Source of the DNA: an uncultured Eubacterium sp.
GTDB lineage: Bacteria; Bacillota; Clostridia; Oscillospirales; Acutalibacteraceae
Assembly: GCA_905233545.1 (NCBI GenBank)
Contig: CAJOEV010000001.1
Location: forward strand, 78,752-142,751
DNA length: 64,000 bases
Direction of reading: 5' to 3'
The notes below the pieces were generated by a model. It saw only the letters and a list, made by a program, of their open reading frames with translations. It had not been told where the DNA came from and did not search any database. The translations under genes were made by a program, and so were the position numbers. Positions 52,219 to 60,719 of this stretch are shown here, one piece after another. The first letter of the stretch is position 1; the number at the start of each line of letters is the position of its first letter.

Positions 52219-52603
52219 ACTGCGAAAAAAGGTTTTCTGGGTTATATTTTTGATTCTTACAATTTTCACAACAAGTGTTTTTGCGGCTTATAATGTTCAG
52301 CAGTATAACCGTGAGCGTGTTGAAACAGTTCGTAATTTCACGCAGATAGAAAGATTTGATAAGGACGAAAAGTCGAAGATATTTTTTGAATCAGCAGAAG
52401 GTTACAAAAGTACACCTCCGCGTATGCCTGACGAAAAAGACATTATGAAAAACATCAGATATATGGATAATGTTGTTTACACCGTATATCTGGATGATGA
52501 TAATTCAATAAGCGAAATAGTCAATCATTCAAGCGATGAAACAACCGATGAAGAGATTGAAGAAATAGCAAAAACCATTCTTGAAGAAGGACGCGACAGA
52601 TGA
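52211..52603 (+). CDS. Sensor histidine kinase, N-terminal part, ends at in-frame TGA
   Basis: The 130-residue product holds the first membrane segment (VFWVIFLILTIFTTSVFAAY) and most of the extracytoplasmic sensor region. It ends at TGA 52601-52603 in the context AGA TGA C, before the second membrane helix. The rest of a normal kinase follows in the +1 frame. Skipping the T of TGA would join ...EEGRDR to DSTLVIIDNEN... without loss. It is therefore a frameshifted gene, a sequence error, or a recoded gene. Confidence 0.8.
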   Translation: MDKLRKKVFWVIFLILTIFTTSVFAAYNVQQYNRERVETVRNFTQIERFDKDEKSKIFFESAEGYKSTPPRMPDEKDIMKNIRYMDNVVYTVYLDDDNSISEIVNHSSDETTDEEIEEIAKTILEEGRDR

Positions 52604-53411
52604 CTCAACGCTTGTTATTATTGATAATGAAAATACCAATTCAAATCTTTTAAAAACCCTTTTGGTTTCGCTTTGTATGCTCATTATTCTTGAACTTCTG
52701 ATTCTTTTGATTTCACTGAAGCTTACAAAGTGGATTATCAAGCCCGTTCAGGAGAGTTTTGATAAGCAAAAGCAGTTCATTGCCGATGCTTCCCATGAGC
52801 TGAAAACTCCGCTTGCGGTTATTATGGCAAGCAGCGAGGCACTTGAAAGCAATCCCGATGAAACCAAATGGCTTGAAAATATCAAAAGTGAGTCGGAACG
52901 AATGAATAAGCTGATTTCCGATTTGCTTGAGCTTGCAAAATCCGAAGAGGTTGATGACAAAAGCGAGTTTGCAGTGGGAAATCTTTCAAAGCTCGTTGAA
53001 AAATCCGTTTTGACATTTGAAGGAATAATGTTTGAAAAGGGCATAACACTTGACTATTCAATTGATGAAAACATTGAAATCGAAATGAACGAATTCAAAA
53101 TAACCCAGCTTGTTTCAATTCTTCTTGATAATGCAATCAAGCACAGCGATAAAGGCGGAATAATCACCGTTGAGCTGAAGAAGGATAAGGATACGGTTTT
53201 AACTGTTTCAAATACGGGCGAGGGCATTCCCAAAGGAGAGGAAGAAAAAATATTCGAGCGCTTCTACCGTGCCGATGAATCGAGAAACAGAAATGACAAC
53301 CGCTATGGACTCGGTCTTGCAATTGCAAAAAATATTGCATTAAGCCACAATGCAACAATCTGTGCTTATTCTGAGAATGGAATAACAACCTTTAAAACAG
53401 TTTTTAAATAA
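52581..53411 (+). CDS. Sensor histidine kinase, C-terminal part (+1 frame)
   Basis: This frame carries the second membrane helix (TLLVSLCMLIILELLILLIS), HisKA with the phospho-His in FIADASHELKTPLAVIMASS, the N box (ITQLVSILLDNAIKHSDKGG), G1 (VSNTGEGIPKGEEE) and G2 (RYGLGLAIAKN). True kinase sequence begins about 52604 (DSTLVIIDN); the TTG at 52581 is only the first start-like codon in the frame and has no ribosome binding site. As an independent protein it would lack the sensor and the first helix. Confidence 0.8.
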   Translation: MKKDATDDSTLVIIDNENTNSNLLKTLLVSLCMLIILELLILLISLKLTKWIIKPVQESFDKQKQFIADASHELKTPLAVIMASSEALESNPDETKWLENIKSESERMNKLISDLLELAKSEEVDDKSEFAVGNLSKLVEKSVLTFEGIMFEKGITLDYSIDENIEIEMNEFKITQLVSILLDNAIKHSDKGGIITVELKKDKDTVLTVSNTGEGIPKGEEEKIFERFYRADESRNRNDNRYGLGLAIAKNIALSHNATICAYSENGITTFKTVFK

Positions 53412-53422
53412 ATACAGCTTCT

Positions 53423-53460
53423 GCCCCGATGGCATAACCTTCGGGGCGTTTTACTTTTCT
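53423..53460 (+). terminator. Terminator of the two-component operon
   Basis: GCCCCGA (53423-53429) and TCGGGGC (53441-53447) form a seven-bp stem followed by GTTTTACTTTTCT. Confidence 0.75.
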
Positions 53461-53478
53461 TAGCATATGTGCTATACT
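53450..53478 (+). promoter_or_regulatory. Predicted promoter of the TetM-like/NYN gene
   Basis: TTTACT (53450-53455) and TATACT (53473-53478) are 17 bp apart and overlap the T run of the preceding terminator. No leader peptide or attenuator of the tet(M) type fits in the 26 bp left before the ATG. Confidence 0.5.
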
Positions 53479-53504
53479 AAACAAAAACTTTGGGAGGTGG
53501 AAAA

Positions 53505-56027
53505 ATGAAGCAGATAACTGTTGGCATACTCGCGCATGTTGATTCGGGAAAAACAACGCTTTCGGAAGCAATGCTTTATTGTTCGGGCAACATAAGCAAG
53601 CTCGGAAGAGTTGACCGCAGAGATTCATTTTTAGACACCTTCTATCTTGAAAGGGACAGGGGAATAACCATTTTTTCAAAGCAGGCAATTCTCAATTACA
53701 AAGATACCTGCTTCACCCTTCTTGACACTCCGGGGCATGTCGATTTTTCGGCTGAAACCGAAAGAACGCTCCAGGTGCTCGACTATGCAATCCTTGTTAT
53801 CAGCGGAACCGACGGCGTTCAGAGCCACACACTGACTCTTTTTTTGGACGGATACGATAAGAATATTGTTTTTCATCAGCTTAAAACAAGACTTAGCGAA
53901 AAATGTGTTGAATACTCCGAAAATAAAGAGGAATTTATTGAAAACCTTGCCCTTTGCGATGAACGGCTTCTTGAGGCATACACAGAAAACGAAACATTAA
54001 GCGATGACGAAATAAGAAGTGCTGTCAAAAAAAGAAAAGCATTTCTATGCTTCTTGGGTTCGGCGCTGAAACTTGAAAATATTGACGAATTTTTAAATGG
54101 CTTATCAGAGTTCACATATCAGGAAAACTATCCCGAAAAATTCGGTGCAAAAGTCTATAAGATTTCGCAAGATGATAAGGGAAACAGGCTGACTCATCTG
54201 AAAATAACCGGCGGTGAGCTTAAAGTCCGTGACATTCTTCAAAGCGAAAACAATAAAAACAGTGAAAAGGTTAATCAGATAAGAATATATTCGGGCGAAA
54301 AGTTTTCTTCCGTTTCCGAAGCTAAGGCAGGAACAATTTGTGCGGTAACAGGCATAAGCTTTGCGAAATCGGGTGACGGTCTCGGCTTTGAAAATGATTC
54401 CGCACTTCCGGTGCTTGAGCCCGTGTTAACCTTTAAAATCGAACTTCCCGAGGACGCGGATATAAATGCAGCTCTCAAAAATATGAAAATTCTTGAGGAC
54501 GAGGACCCGCAGCTTAAGGTTGTCTGGGACGAGCGCCTAAAAGAAATTCAGCTTCAGTTAATGGGTGATATTCAGCTTGAGGTTTTAAAATCAATAATCA
54601 AAGAGCGCTTTAATCTGGATGTTGATTTCGGACGGGGGAATATCAACTACAAGGAAACAATTGAAGATACAGTTGAGGGAGTCGGTCATTTTGAACCGCT
54701 CAGGCATTATGCGGAGGTTCACCTGATATTAAAACCGAAGCAACGCAACAGCGGCTTAACCTTTAAAACCGATTGCAAAGAGGATTTGCTCGATAAAAAC
54801 TGGCAGAGATTGATTCTTACTCACCTCTATGAAAAAACGCATATCGGCGTTTTAACGGGCTCTCCGATAACCGATATGGAAATAACTCTCGCATCAGGCA
54901 GAGCGCACGAAAAACACACCGAGGGCGGTGATTTTCGCCAGGCGACTTACAGGGCTGTGCGCCACGGACTGAGAAACGCAAAAAGCATTCTTCTCGAGCC
55001 GATTTATGAATTTTCTCTTGAAGTCCCGAATGACAATGTTGGGCGTGCGCTTTCGGATATTCAGAGAATGTACGGCGAGTTTGAAAACCCGGAAATAATG
55101 GGCGAAAATACCGTTATCAAGGGCAAAGCTCCCGTTTCAACCATGAGCGATTATTCAAAAGAGGTAATGCAGTATACTCACGGCGAAGGCAAGCTTTATT
55201 GTACTTTCTGCGGTTATGATGTTTGCCACAATGCCGAAGAGGTAATTGAAAGCAGGGGATACAATCCCGATTCCGATATCGAAAACACAGCTGATTCCGT
55301 TTTCTGTTCCCACGGCGCAGGGTATAATGTAAAATGGGATGAAGTAAAAAGCCATATGCATCTTCAAAGTGTTCTGAGCCCTCCCAAACAGAATATTGAG
55401 GAGAGCTTTACGGTAAGAAGCACCGCCAGAAGCAAGAAGCCGAAGGATATTTTTGCGCTTGATAAAGAGCTTATGGAAATGTATGAAAAAATGTTCGGCA
55501 AGATTGAGCCGAAAAACTATAACAGGGTAAGCAGTTTTCATACAAAAGCTCCCGATAAAAAGGAAAACTATAAGCGCAGGGATACGAAAAAGTATGACGG
55601 CGAGGAATACCTTCTTGTTGACGGATATAACGTTATCTTTGCATGGGATGAGCTTCGTGAGCTTTCAAAGGATAATATCGAAGGCGCAAGAAACAAGCTT
55701 ATTGAAATTTTAAGCAACTATCAGGGCTACAAAAAATGCGAGGTTATTCTTGTTTTTGACGCTTATAAGGTCAAGGGTAACAGGGAAATTGAAAAGGTTA
55801 ACAATGTTAATATAGTATATACCAAGGAAGCCGAAACGGCGGATATGTATATCGAAAAGGTGACCCATAAGCTTGCAAAAAACCATAAGGTGCGTGTTGT
55901 AACCTCGGATGCACTTGAACAGCTTATTATTCTCGGAAGCGGAGCGCTTAGGGTTTCTTCAAGAATGTTTCATGATGAAATAGAATCAGTTCACGAAGAA
56001 ATCAGAAGATTAATTGAAAGCAAATAA
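53505..56027 (+). CDS. TetM-like ribosomal GTPase fused to a C-terminal NYN (YacP/Rae1) nuclease domain; G4 motif missing
   Basis: The 840-residue protein begins as a ribosomal-protection GTPase: G1 AHVDSGKTT (residues 10-18), G2 DRGITIFSKQ, G3 DTPGHVDF (74-81). At residue 112 the G domain is cut short: HTLTLF runs straight into LDGYDKN, leaving out about 18 residues that carry the G4 NKxD in relatives. Domains II-V follow, then a Cys/His segment (CTFCGYDVCH from about 566; FCSHGAGYN) and a C-terminal NYN domain (about 700-840) with acidic residues in LLVDGYNVIF, ILVFDAYKVKG, ETADMYIEK and VVTSDALEQ, as in YacP/Rae1. Rae1 cuts mRNA in the ribosomal A site, so both halves could act on the same site. 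ATG 53505 follows GGGAGGTGG. Confidence 0.88.
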   Translation: MKQITVGILAHVDSGKTTLSEAMLYCSGNISKLGRVDRRDSFLDTFYLERDRGITIFSKQAILNYKDTCFTLLDTPGHVDFSAETERTLQVLDYAILVISGTDGVQSHTLTLFLDGYDKNIVFHQLKTRLSEKCVEYSENKEEFIENLALCDERLLEAYTENETLSDDEIRSAVKKRKAFLCFLGSALKLENIDEFLNGLSEFTYQENYPEKFGAKVYKISQDDKGNRLTHLKITGGELKVRDILQSENNKNSEKVNQIRIYSGEKFSSVSEAKAGTICAVTGISFAKSGDGLGFENDSALPVLEPVLTFKIELPEDADINAALKNMKILEDEDPQLKVVWDERLKEIQLQLMGDIQLEVLKSIIKERFNLDVDFGRGNINYKETIEDTVEGVGHFEPLRHYAEVHLILKPKQRNSGLTFKTDCKEDLLDKNWQRLILTHLYEKTHIGVLTGSPITDMEITLASGRAHEKHTEGGDFRQATYRAVRHGLRNAKSILLEPIYEFSLEVPNDNVGRALSDIQRMYGEFENPEIMGENTVIKGKAPVSTMSDYSKEVMQYTHGEGKLYCTFCGYDVCHNAEEVIESRGYNPDSDIENTADSVFCSHGAGYNVKWDEVKSHMHLQSVLSPPKQNIEESFTVRSTARSKKPKDIFALDKELMEMYEKMFGKIEPKNYNRVSSFHTKAPDKKENYKRRDTKKYDGEEYLLVDGYNVIFAWDELRELSKDNIEGARNKLIEILSNYQGYKKCEVILVFDAYKVKGNREIEKVNNVNIVYTKEAETADMYIEKVTHKLAKNHKVRVVTSDALEQLIILGSGALRVSSRMFHDEIESVHEEIRRLIESK

Positions 56028-56108
56028 TCAATAAGAATGCTGAAATATAAGGTCACTGCGTTTGTTTGGTAATGATAAACAAAAAATGGATTTAGAAAGG
56101 ATAAAACA

Positions 56109-57278
56109 ATGTTAGGTAATTTTGCTTACTGCAATCCCACAAAACTTTATTTCGGTGATGACTCGCTGAAATATCTGAAGGACGAACTTAATAAGTACGG
56201 CGATAACGTGCTTCTTGTTTACGGCGGCGGCTCAATAAAAAAGAACGGAATTTATGACGAGGTTGTTGCCATTCTTAAAGATGCGGGCAAGACTGTTACT
56301 GAGGTTTCGGGCGTTATGCCGAATCCGACTGTTCATAAGCTGAACGAAGGCGTTGCAATCGCGAGAGAGCATAAAACTGATTTGATTCTCGCAGTCGGCG
56401 GCGGCTCGGTCTGCGATTATTGCAAGGCGCTCTCTGTTTCCGTAAACTGTGACGGCGACCCGTGGCAGAAATACTATCTTGATTTTGAAGAACCCGACTG
56501 CGAAACACTCCCCGTCGGATGTGTTCTCACAATGGTAGGAACAGGCTCCGAAATGAACGCAGGCTCGGTTATCACCCATCCCGAGATGAAGCTCAAAATC
56601 GGTCATGTTTTCCGCGACGAAAAGATTATGCCGCGCTTTTCAATTCTCAATCCGAAATATACGCTTACTCTGCCCCACTGGCAGATGGTTGCGGGAATTT
56701 ACGATATTTTCAATCATATCTGTGAGCAGTATTTTTCGGGTGAGGACGACAACACAAGCGACTATATAGCAGAAGCGCTGATGAAAAGCGTTGTTCATTC
56801 AAGCCGTATTGCAAACGAGAATCCTCAGGATTACGAGGCTCGCTCAAATATTATGTGGACTGCTACATGGGCGCTCAACACACTGATTGCAAAGGGCAAA
56901 ACCACCGACTGGATGGTGCATATGCTCGGCCAGGCAGCAGGCGCGGTAACGGACGCAACCCACGGTATGACACTTGCGGCGGTTTCACTTCCGTATTACA
57001 GACACATTCTTCCATACGGCACAGCGAAGTTCAAAAGATTTGCCGAAAATGTATGGAATGTTAACCCCGACGGCAAAACCGATATGCAGGTTGCCGAAGA
57101 GGGCTTGCAGGAACTTGAAAGCTGGATGAAGGAACTCGGTTTGGCTATGAGCCTTTCCGAACTCGGCGCAACAGAGGAAATGATTCCCGATATAGCAAAC
57201 GCAACAATTATTCTTAAAGGCGGCTACAAAACACTCAATGAGAATGAAGTAATGCAAATCCTCAAAGAGAGTTTATAA
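56109..57278 (+). CDS. Iron-containing alcohol dehydrogenase (butanol dehydrogenase type)
   Basis: The 389-residue protein is a full-length group III alcohol dehydrogenase. It starts NFAYCNPTKLYFGDDSLKYL, has the NAD(P)-binding LILAVGGGSVCDYCKALSVS, and the metal-binding His/Asp in GIYDIFNHICEQYFSG and TDATHGMTLAAVSLPYYRHI. It reduces aldehydes to alcohols during fermentation; clostridial BDH and E. coli YqhD are the nearest types. AAAGGAT precedes the ATG. A terminator follows. Confidence 0.93.
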   Translation: MLGNFAYCNPTKLYFGDDSLKYLKDELNKYGDNVLLVYGGGSIKKNGIYDEVVAILKDAGKTVTEVSGVMPNPTVHKLNEGVAIAREHKTDLILAVGGGSVCDYCKALSVSVNCDGDPWQKYYLDFEEPDCETLPVGCVLTMVGTGSEMNAGSVITHPEMKLKIGHVFRDEKIMPRFSILNPKYTLTLPHWQMVAGIYDIFNHICEQYFSGEDDNTSDYIAEALMKSVVHSSRIANENPQDYEARSNIMWTATWALNTLIAKGKTTDWMVHMLGQAAGAVTDATHGMTLAAVSLPYYRHILPYGTAKFKRFAENVWNVNPDGKTDMQVAEEGLQELESWMKELGLAMSLSELGATEEMIPDIANATIILKGGYKTLNENEVMQILKESL

Positions 57279-57318
57279 ATGCAGAACAACAGGTTTTAAA
57301 TAATTTGATTAAAAAACA

Positions 57319-57348
57319 AAATGCTATGGCTCAGGTCATAGCATTTTT
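57319..57348 (+). terminator. Terminator of the alcohol dehydrogenase gene
   Basis: AAATGCTATG (57319-57328) and CATAGCATTT (57337-57346) form a perfect 10-bp stem with an eight-base loop and a T run. Confidence 0.85.
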
Positions 57349-57389
57349 GCTTAAAGCGTGTTATAATATGATTAAGGAGCGTGATAACT

Positions 57390-58346
57390 ATGGTAGAAAT
57401 CAATTCAAGAAAAGCGGCAATCGTGGGCTGCGGATTCGTAGGTAGTGCCTCAGCGTTTGCGCTGATGGAAAGCGGACTTTTTTCGGAAATTGTATTAATA
57501 GACAGAGATAAAAACAAAGCTGAGGGCGAAGCGCTTGATATAAGTCACGGCCTTCCATTTGCAAAACCCATCCAGATTTATGCAGGCGATTATGCGGATA
57601 TTTCAGATGCGGCTATCATTGTTGTCACCGCAGGCGCAGGACAAAAGCCGGGAGAAACCCGCCTTGACCTTGTAAAGAAAAACGTTGCTATTTTCAAGTC
57701 TGTTATTCCTGATGTAACAAAATACAACAGGGACGGAATATTGCTTGTTGTTGCCAATCCTGTTGATATACTGACCTATACGGCTGCAAAGCTCAGCGAC
57801 TTTCCCTCAAACAGAGTTTTCGGTTCGGGAACGGTGCTTGATACAGCAAGACTTAAATACCTGCTTGGAGAGCATCTTGGCGTTGATTCAAGAAGTATTC
57901 ACGCCTTCATTATAGGCGAACACGGCGACAGCGAAATTGCCGCATGGAGTAGTGCCAACGTTTCGGGTATTCCGCTTAACAGCTTTTGCGAGATGCGCGG
58001 ACATTTCAATCATAATAAGGCTATGCACCAGATTGCGGATGAAGTAAAAAACAGCGCCTATGAGATTATTGAAAAGAAGGGCGCAACCTACTACGGTATT
58101 GCGATGAGCGTTAAGCGCATCTGCGAGGCAATTGTGCGCGATGAAAAATCAATTCTGCCTGTTTCAAGTATTCAAAAGGGCAATTACGGCATTGAGGGAG
58201 TGGCGCTCAGTATGCCTGCTATTGTCGGCAAGCACGGAGTTGAAACAAGTGTGCCGATTGAACTCAATCAAAAAGAGCAGGAGGATTTGAAGAAATCCGC
58301 CGAAACCCTTAAAGCAGTTATTAAAGATGTTTTGGGTAATGATTAA
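57390..58346 (+). CDS. ldh: L-lactate dehydrogenase
   Basis: The 318-residue enzyme has the NAD-binding AAIVGCGFVGSASAFAL, the mobile-loop region AGAGQKPGETRLDLVKKNVA (substrate-binding GETR), VVANPVDILTY, and the catalytic His in FIIGEHGDSEIAAWSSA. It reduces pyruvate to lactate. ATG 57390 is preferred because AAGGAG lies 10 bases upstream; the GTG at 57381 is too close to it. A TATAAT at 57362-57367 is a likely -10 element. Confidence 0.94.
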   Translation: MVEINSRKAAIVGCGFVGSASAFALMESGLFSEIVLIDRDKNKAEGEALDISHGLPFAKPIQIYAGDYADISDAAIIVVTAGAGQKPGETRLDLVKKNVAIFKSVIPDVTKYNRDGILLVVANPVDILTYTAAKLSDFPSNRVFGSGTVLDTARLKYLLGEHLGVDSRSIHAFIIGEHGDSEIAAWSSANVSGIPLNSFCEMRGHFNHNKAMHQIADEVKNSAYEIIEKKGATYYGIAMSVKRICEAIVRDEKSILPVSSIQKGNYGIEGVALSMPAIVGKHGVETSVPIELNQKEQEDLKKSAETLKAVIKDVLGND

Positions 58347-58530
58347 GTCAAAATGATAATCTGATGTACTCAGAAAAAAGAATTATCGAAAAACCGTGTT
58401 AAGAATTTTCTTATTGCAGACTGAGCAAATCAGGCGTTGGAATCGGTAAGTTCATTTACAGGTGATTGATATGAATCGAAAAACAGCATTGTTATTGCTG
58501 AAAACATGGATTTTGATATATGGAGATAAT

Positions 58531-58896
58531 ATGATACTAAAAAAGATTGATGAACTGCTTACAGTATGTAAAGTTTCGTCCACGGAGGATTTGAACATTG
58601 ATGAGGGTTTTTATTTTATAGGGAAAACTGATGATGAAATATCACTTGTTTGTCCGAGTGCAAATACACCTTCCGATACGGTAGCACGGGAAGATGGTTG
58701 GAGAGCGTTTTATATTGACGGAGAGCTCGATTTTTCACTTATCGGGATTCTTTCAAAGATATCAACTATTCTTGCAAATAATCGGATTGGCATTTTCGTT
58801 GTTTCGACTTACAACACCGATTATATTCTTGTAAAAAACGAAAACTTCGGTAAAGCAGAAGTCGTTCTTAAAAGCGAAGGCTATACCATTGAATAA
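58531..58896 (+). CDS. ACT-domain amino-acid-binding protein
   Basis: From ATG 58531 the product has about 121 residues. It carries the pattern GFYFIGKTDDEISLVCPSAN, TVAREDGWRAFYIDGELDFS and LIGILSKISTILANNRIGIF, with the end STYNTDYILVKNENFGKAEV. This is the ACT (ACT_7-like) family of small stand-alone regulators that bind amino acids. The frame is open back to 58462 and an ATG at 58471 exists, but the extra N-terminus is not typical and GGAGAT precedes 58531. Role and ligand are unknown. Confidence 0.82.
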   Translation: MILKKIDELLTVCKVSSTEDLNIDEGFYFIGKTDDEISLVCPSANTPSDTVAREDGWRAFYIDGELDFSLIGILSKISTILANNRIGIFVVSTYNTDYILVKNENFGKAEVVLKSEGYTIE

Positions 58897-58906
58897 AGGA
58901 GAAATT

Positions 58907-59521
58907 ATGACACATTACGAAAGAATGATAAAGGGTATGCTTTACGACCCGAGAAAAAAGGAAATACTCGACGAGCAGTTTCCTTTTCAGGATAAGCTGT
59001 ATAAATTCAATCAGCTCAAGCCATCCGATGTTGAGAAAAAAGAGCAGTATATGAAAGAGGTTTTTGCCGAGTGCGGTGAAAACAATTATATTGAACTACC
59101 TTTTAACGCTAACTGGGGCGGACACCATGTTCATTTTGGCTCCGATATTTATGCAAATTCCAATCTTACGCTTGTTGATGACGGACATATTTATGTTGGC
59201 GACAAGGTTATGTTTGGTCCCAATGTAACGATTGCAACCGCAAACCACCCGATTGATGCCGAACTTCGCGCAAAAGGACTGCAGTATAACAGGGATGTTT
59301 ATATCGGCGAAAACACCTGGATTGGTTCGGGGGTTGTTATTGTTCCCGGTGTCAATGTCGGCAAAAATGTTGTTATCGGCGCGGGCAGTATTGTCACAAA
59401 GGACATCCCTGACAATGTTGTTGCTTTCGGCAATCCTTGCAGAATTTCAAGACAAGTATCCGATCACGACAGAGAATACTATTATAAATCCGAAAAAATA
59501 GACTGGAATGAGATTGACTGA
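58907..59521 (+). CDS. Sugar O-acetyltransferase (maltose/galactoside type)
   Basis: The 204-residue protein has the Mac N-terminal domain (ERMIKGMLYDPRKKEILDEQ) and a left-handed beta-helix with the active-site His in ITIATANHP-like VTIATANHPIDAELRAK. It then shows IGENTWIGSGVVIVPGVNVG and GAGSIVTKDIPDNVVAFGNP. It acetylates sugars using acetyl-CoA; LacA and Maa are the model enzymes. ATG 58907 follows AAAGGAG. Its TGA shares a base with the next ATG (TGATG), so it is coupled to a GNAT gene. Confidence 0.93.
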   Translation: MTHYERMIKGMLYDPRKKEILDEQFPFQDKLYKFNQLKPSDVEKKEQYMKEVFAECGENNYIELPFNANWGGHHVHFGSDIYANSNLTLVDDGHIYVGDKVMFGPNVTIATANHPIDAELRAKGLQYNRDVYIGENTWIGSGVVIVPGVNVGKNVVIGAGSIVTKDIPDNVVAFGNPCRISRQVSDHDREYYYKSEKIDWNEID

Positions 59522-59988
59522 TGAGAATAAGAAACGCGAAAAATAAAGATGCAAAACCCATTGTAAGCCTGCTAAGACAGGTGCTTGAACTGCACGCAGA
59601 AATACGCCCTGATATTTTTCAAACGGGTACAACGAAATATACCGAAAACGAGGTTGTGGGAATTATCAGCAATGAAAACAGGCGCACCTATGTTGCGGTT
59701 GATGACAACGACAATTTAATCGGATTTGCGCTTTGCGAAGTCAGGAATATTGATTCCCACAATATGATTCCCCGCAAGGAAATGTATATTGACGATATAT
59801 GTGTTGACGGCAACGCAAGAGGAAAACATATTGGCAGTCAGTTGTTTGAGCATGTTAAGCAAGAAGCAAAAAAACTCGGCTGCTATGAGATAACGCTGAA
59901 TGTATGGGAAGGCAACGACAGCGCCAAAGCGTTTTACAATAAAATGCAAATGAAACCGAAATCAACAACAATGGAATTCATACTATAG
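59521..59988 (+). CDS. GNAT family N-acetyltransferase
   Basis: The 155-residue protein has GNAT motif A in the MYIDDICVDGNARGKHIGSQ segment (acetyl-CoA pyrophosphate loop RGKHIG) and motif B in EITLNVWEGNDSAKAFYNKM. The acceptor is unknown; small molecules or protein N-termini are both possible. It is translationally coupled to the sugar acetyltransferase upstream. Confidence 0.9.
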   Translation: MRIRNAKNKDAKPIVSLLRQVLELHAEIRPDIFQTGTTKYTENEVVGIISNENRRTYVAVDDNDNLIGFALCEVRNIDSHNMIPRKEMYIDDICVDGNARGKHIGSQLFEHVKQEAKKLGCYEITLNVWEGNDSAKAFYNKMQMKPKSTTMEFIL

Positions 59989-60009
59989 TCTGAATTGTGA
60001 GGTTCTGAA

Positions 60010-60576
60010 ATGGAATTGTTTTACACGGACAAAAGAGAAGAATGGCGCGAATATCTGAGCAGTCATTTTGAAACAGCGAATGAAATATGGTTCGTGTTTC
60101 CGATGAAAGAATCGGGAGAAAAAAGCCTTTCATATAATGACGCCGTTGAAGAGGCACTGTGCTTTGGCTGGATAGACAGCACGATTAAGCATATTGACGA
60201 GCTTCACAGGGCGCAGCGTTTTACACCGAGACGAAAGGGAAGCCCGTATTCCCAGCCGAATATTGAACGCTTAATATGGCTTGATGAGAATAATCTTATT
60301 CATCCCAAAGTGCGCGAAAGTGTTCTCCCGCTTATTGAAACGCCATTTGTTTTTCCGCAAGACATTATAGATGAAATAAAAAAGGACGAAACCGTATATC
60401 AAAACTATCTGAATTTTTCCGATTCCTACAAACGCATACGCGTTGCATATATTGATGCAGCAAGAAACCGTCCCGAAGAATTTGAAAAGCGGCTTAATAA
60501 CTTTATTGAAAAAACGCGTCAGAACAAAATTATTAAAGGCTACGGCGGAGTGGATAAATATTATTCTAAGAGATAA
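60010..60576 (+). CDS. YdeI/OmpD-associated family protein
   Basis: The 188-residue protein has the family hallmarks EIWFVFPMKESGEKSLSYND, EALCFGWIDSTIKHID and FTPRRKGSPYSQPNIERLIW. Members occur in many bacteria; some were named for effects on bacteriocin or polymyxin tolerance, but the molecular activity is unknown. It lies 21 bp after the GNAT gene with only a weak ribosome binding site, and ends before a strong terminator. Confidence 0.88.
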   Translation: MELFYTDKREEWREYLSSHFETANEIWFVFPMKESGEKSLSYNDAVEEALCFGWIDSTIKHIDELHRAQRFTPRRKGSPYSQPNIERLIWLDENNLIHPKVRESVLPLIETPFVFPQDIIDEIKKDETVYQNYLNFSDSYKRIRVAYIDAARNRPEEFEKRLNNFIEKTRQNKIIKGYGGVDKYYSKR

Positions 60577-60655
60577 TTGATAAAGAACTGCATCAGAGAA
60601 AAGGTGTTTACCTTCACTTTATCTGAAACTGCACTAAACTTTACTCTGAATATAG

Positions 60656-60688
60656 AAAAGAGACTTGCGAAAAAGCAAGTCTCTTTTT
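60656..60688 (+). terminator. Terminator after the YdeI-like gene
   Basis: AAAAGAGACTTGC (60656-60668) and GCAAGTCTCTTTT (60675-60687) form a perfect 13-bp stem with a GAAAAA loop. It is also suitable for the leftward gene that ends at 60720. Confidence 0.9.
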
Positions 60689-60719
60689 CAGGGGAGAGAA
60701 GATATTATCAATGATGAAA

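Noticed and set aside
53505..56027. Tetracycline resistance determinant of the tet(M)/tet(W) type
   Set aside because: The protein is only a paralogue: it lacks the G4 motif, carries an extra NYN domain, has no tet(M)-type leader, and lies among chromosomal genes without mobile-element signs.
58471..58530. N-terminal hydrophobic extension of the ACT protein as a signal or leader peptide
   Set aside because: GGAGAT is well placed for ATG 58531, which matches the expected start of the family; the extension has no family support.
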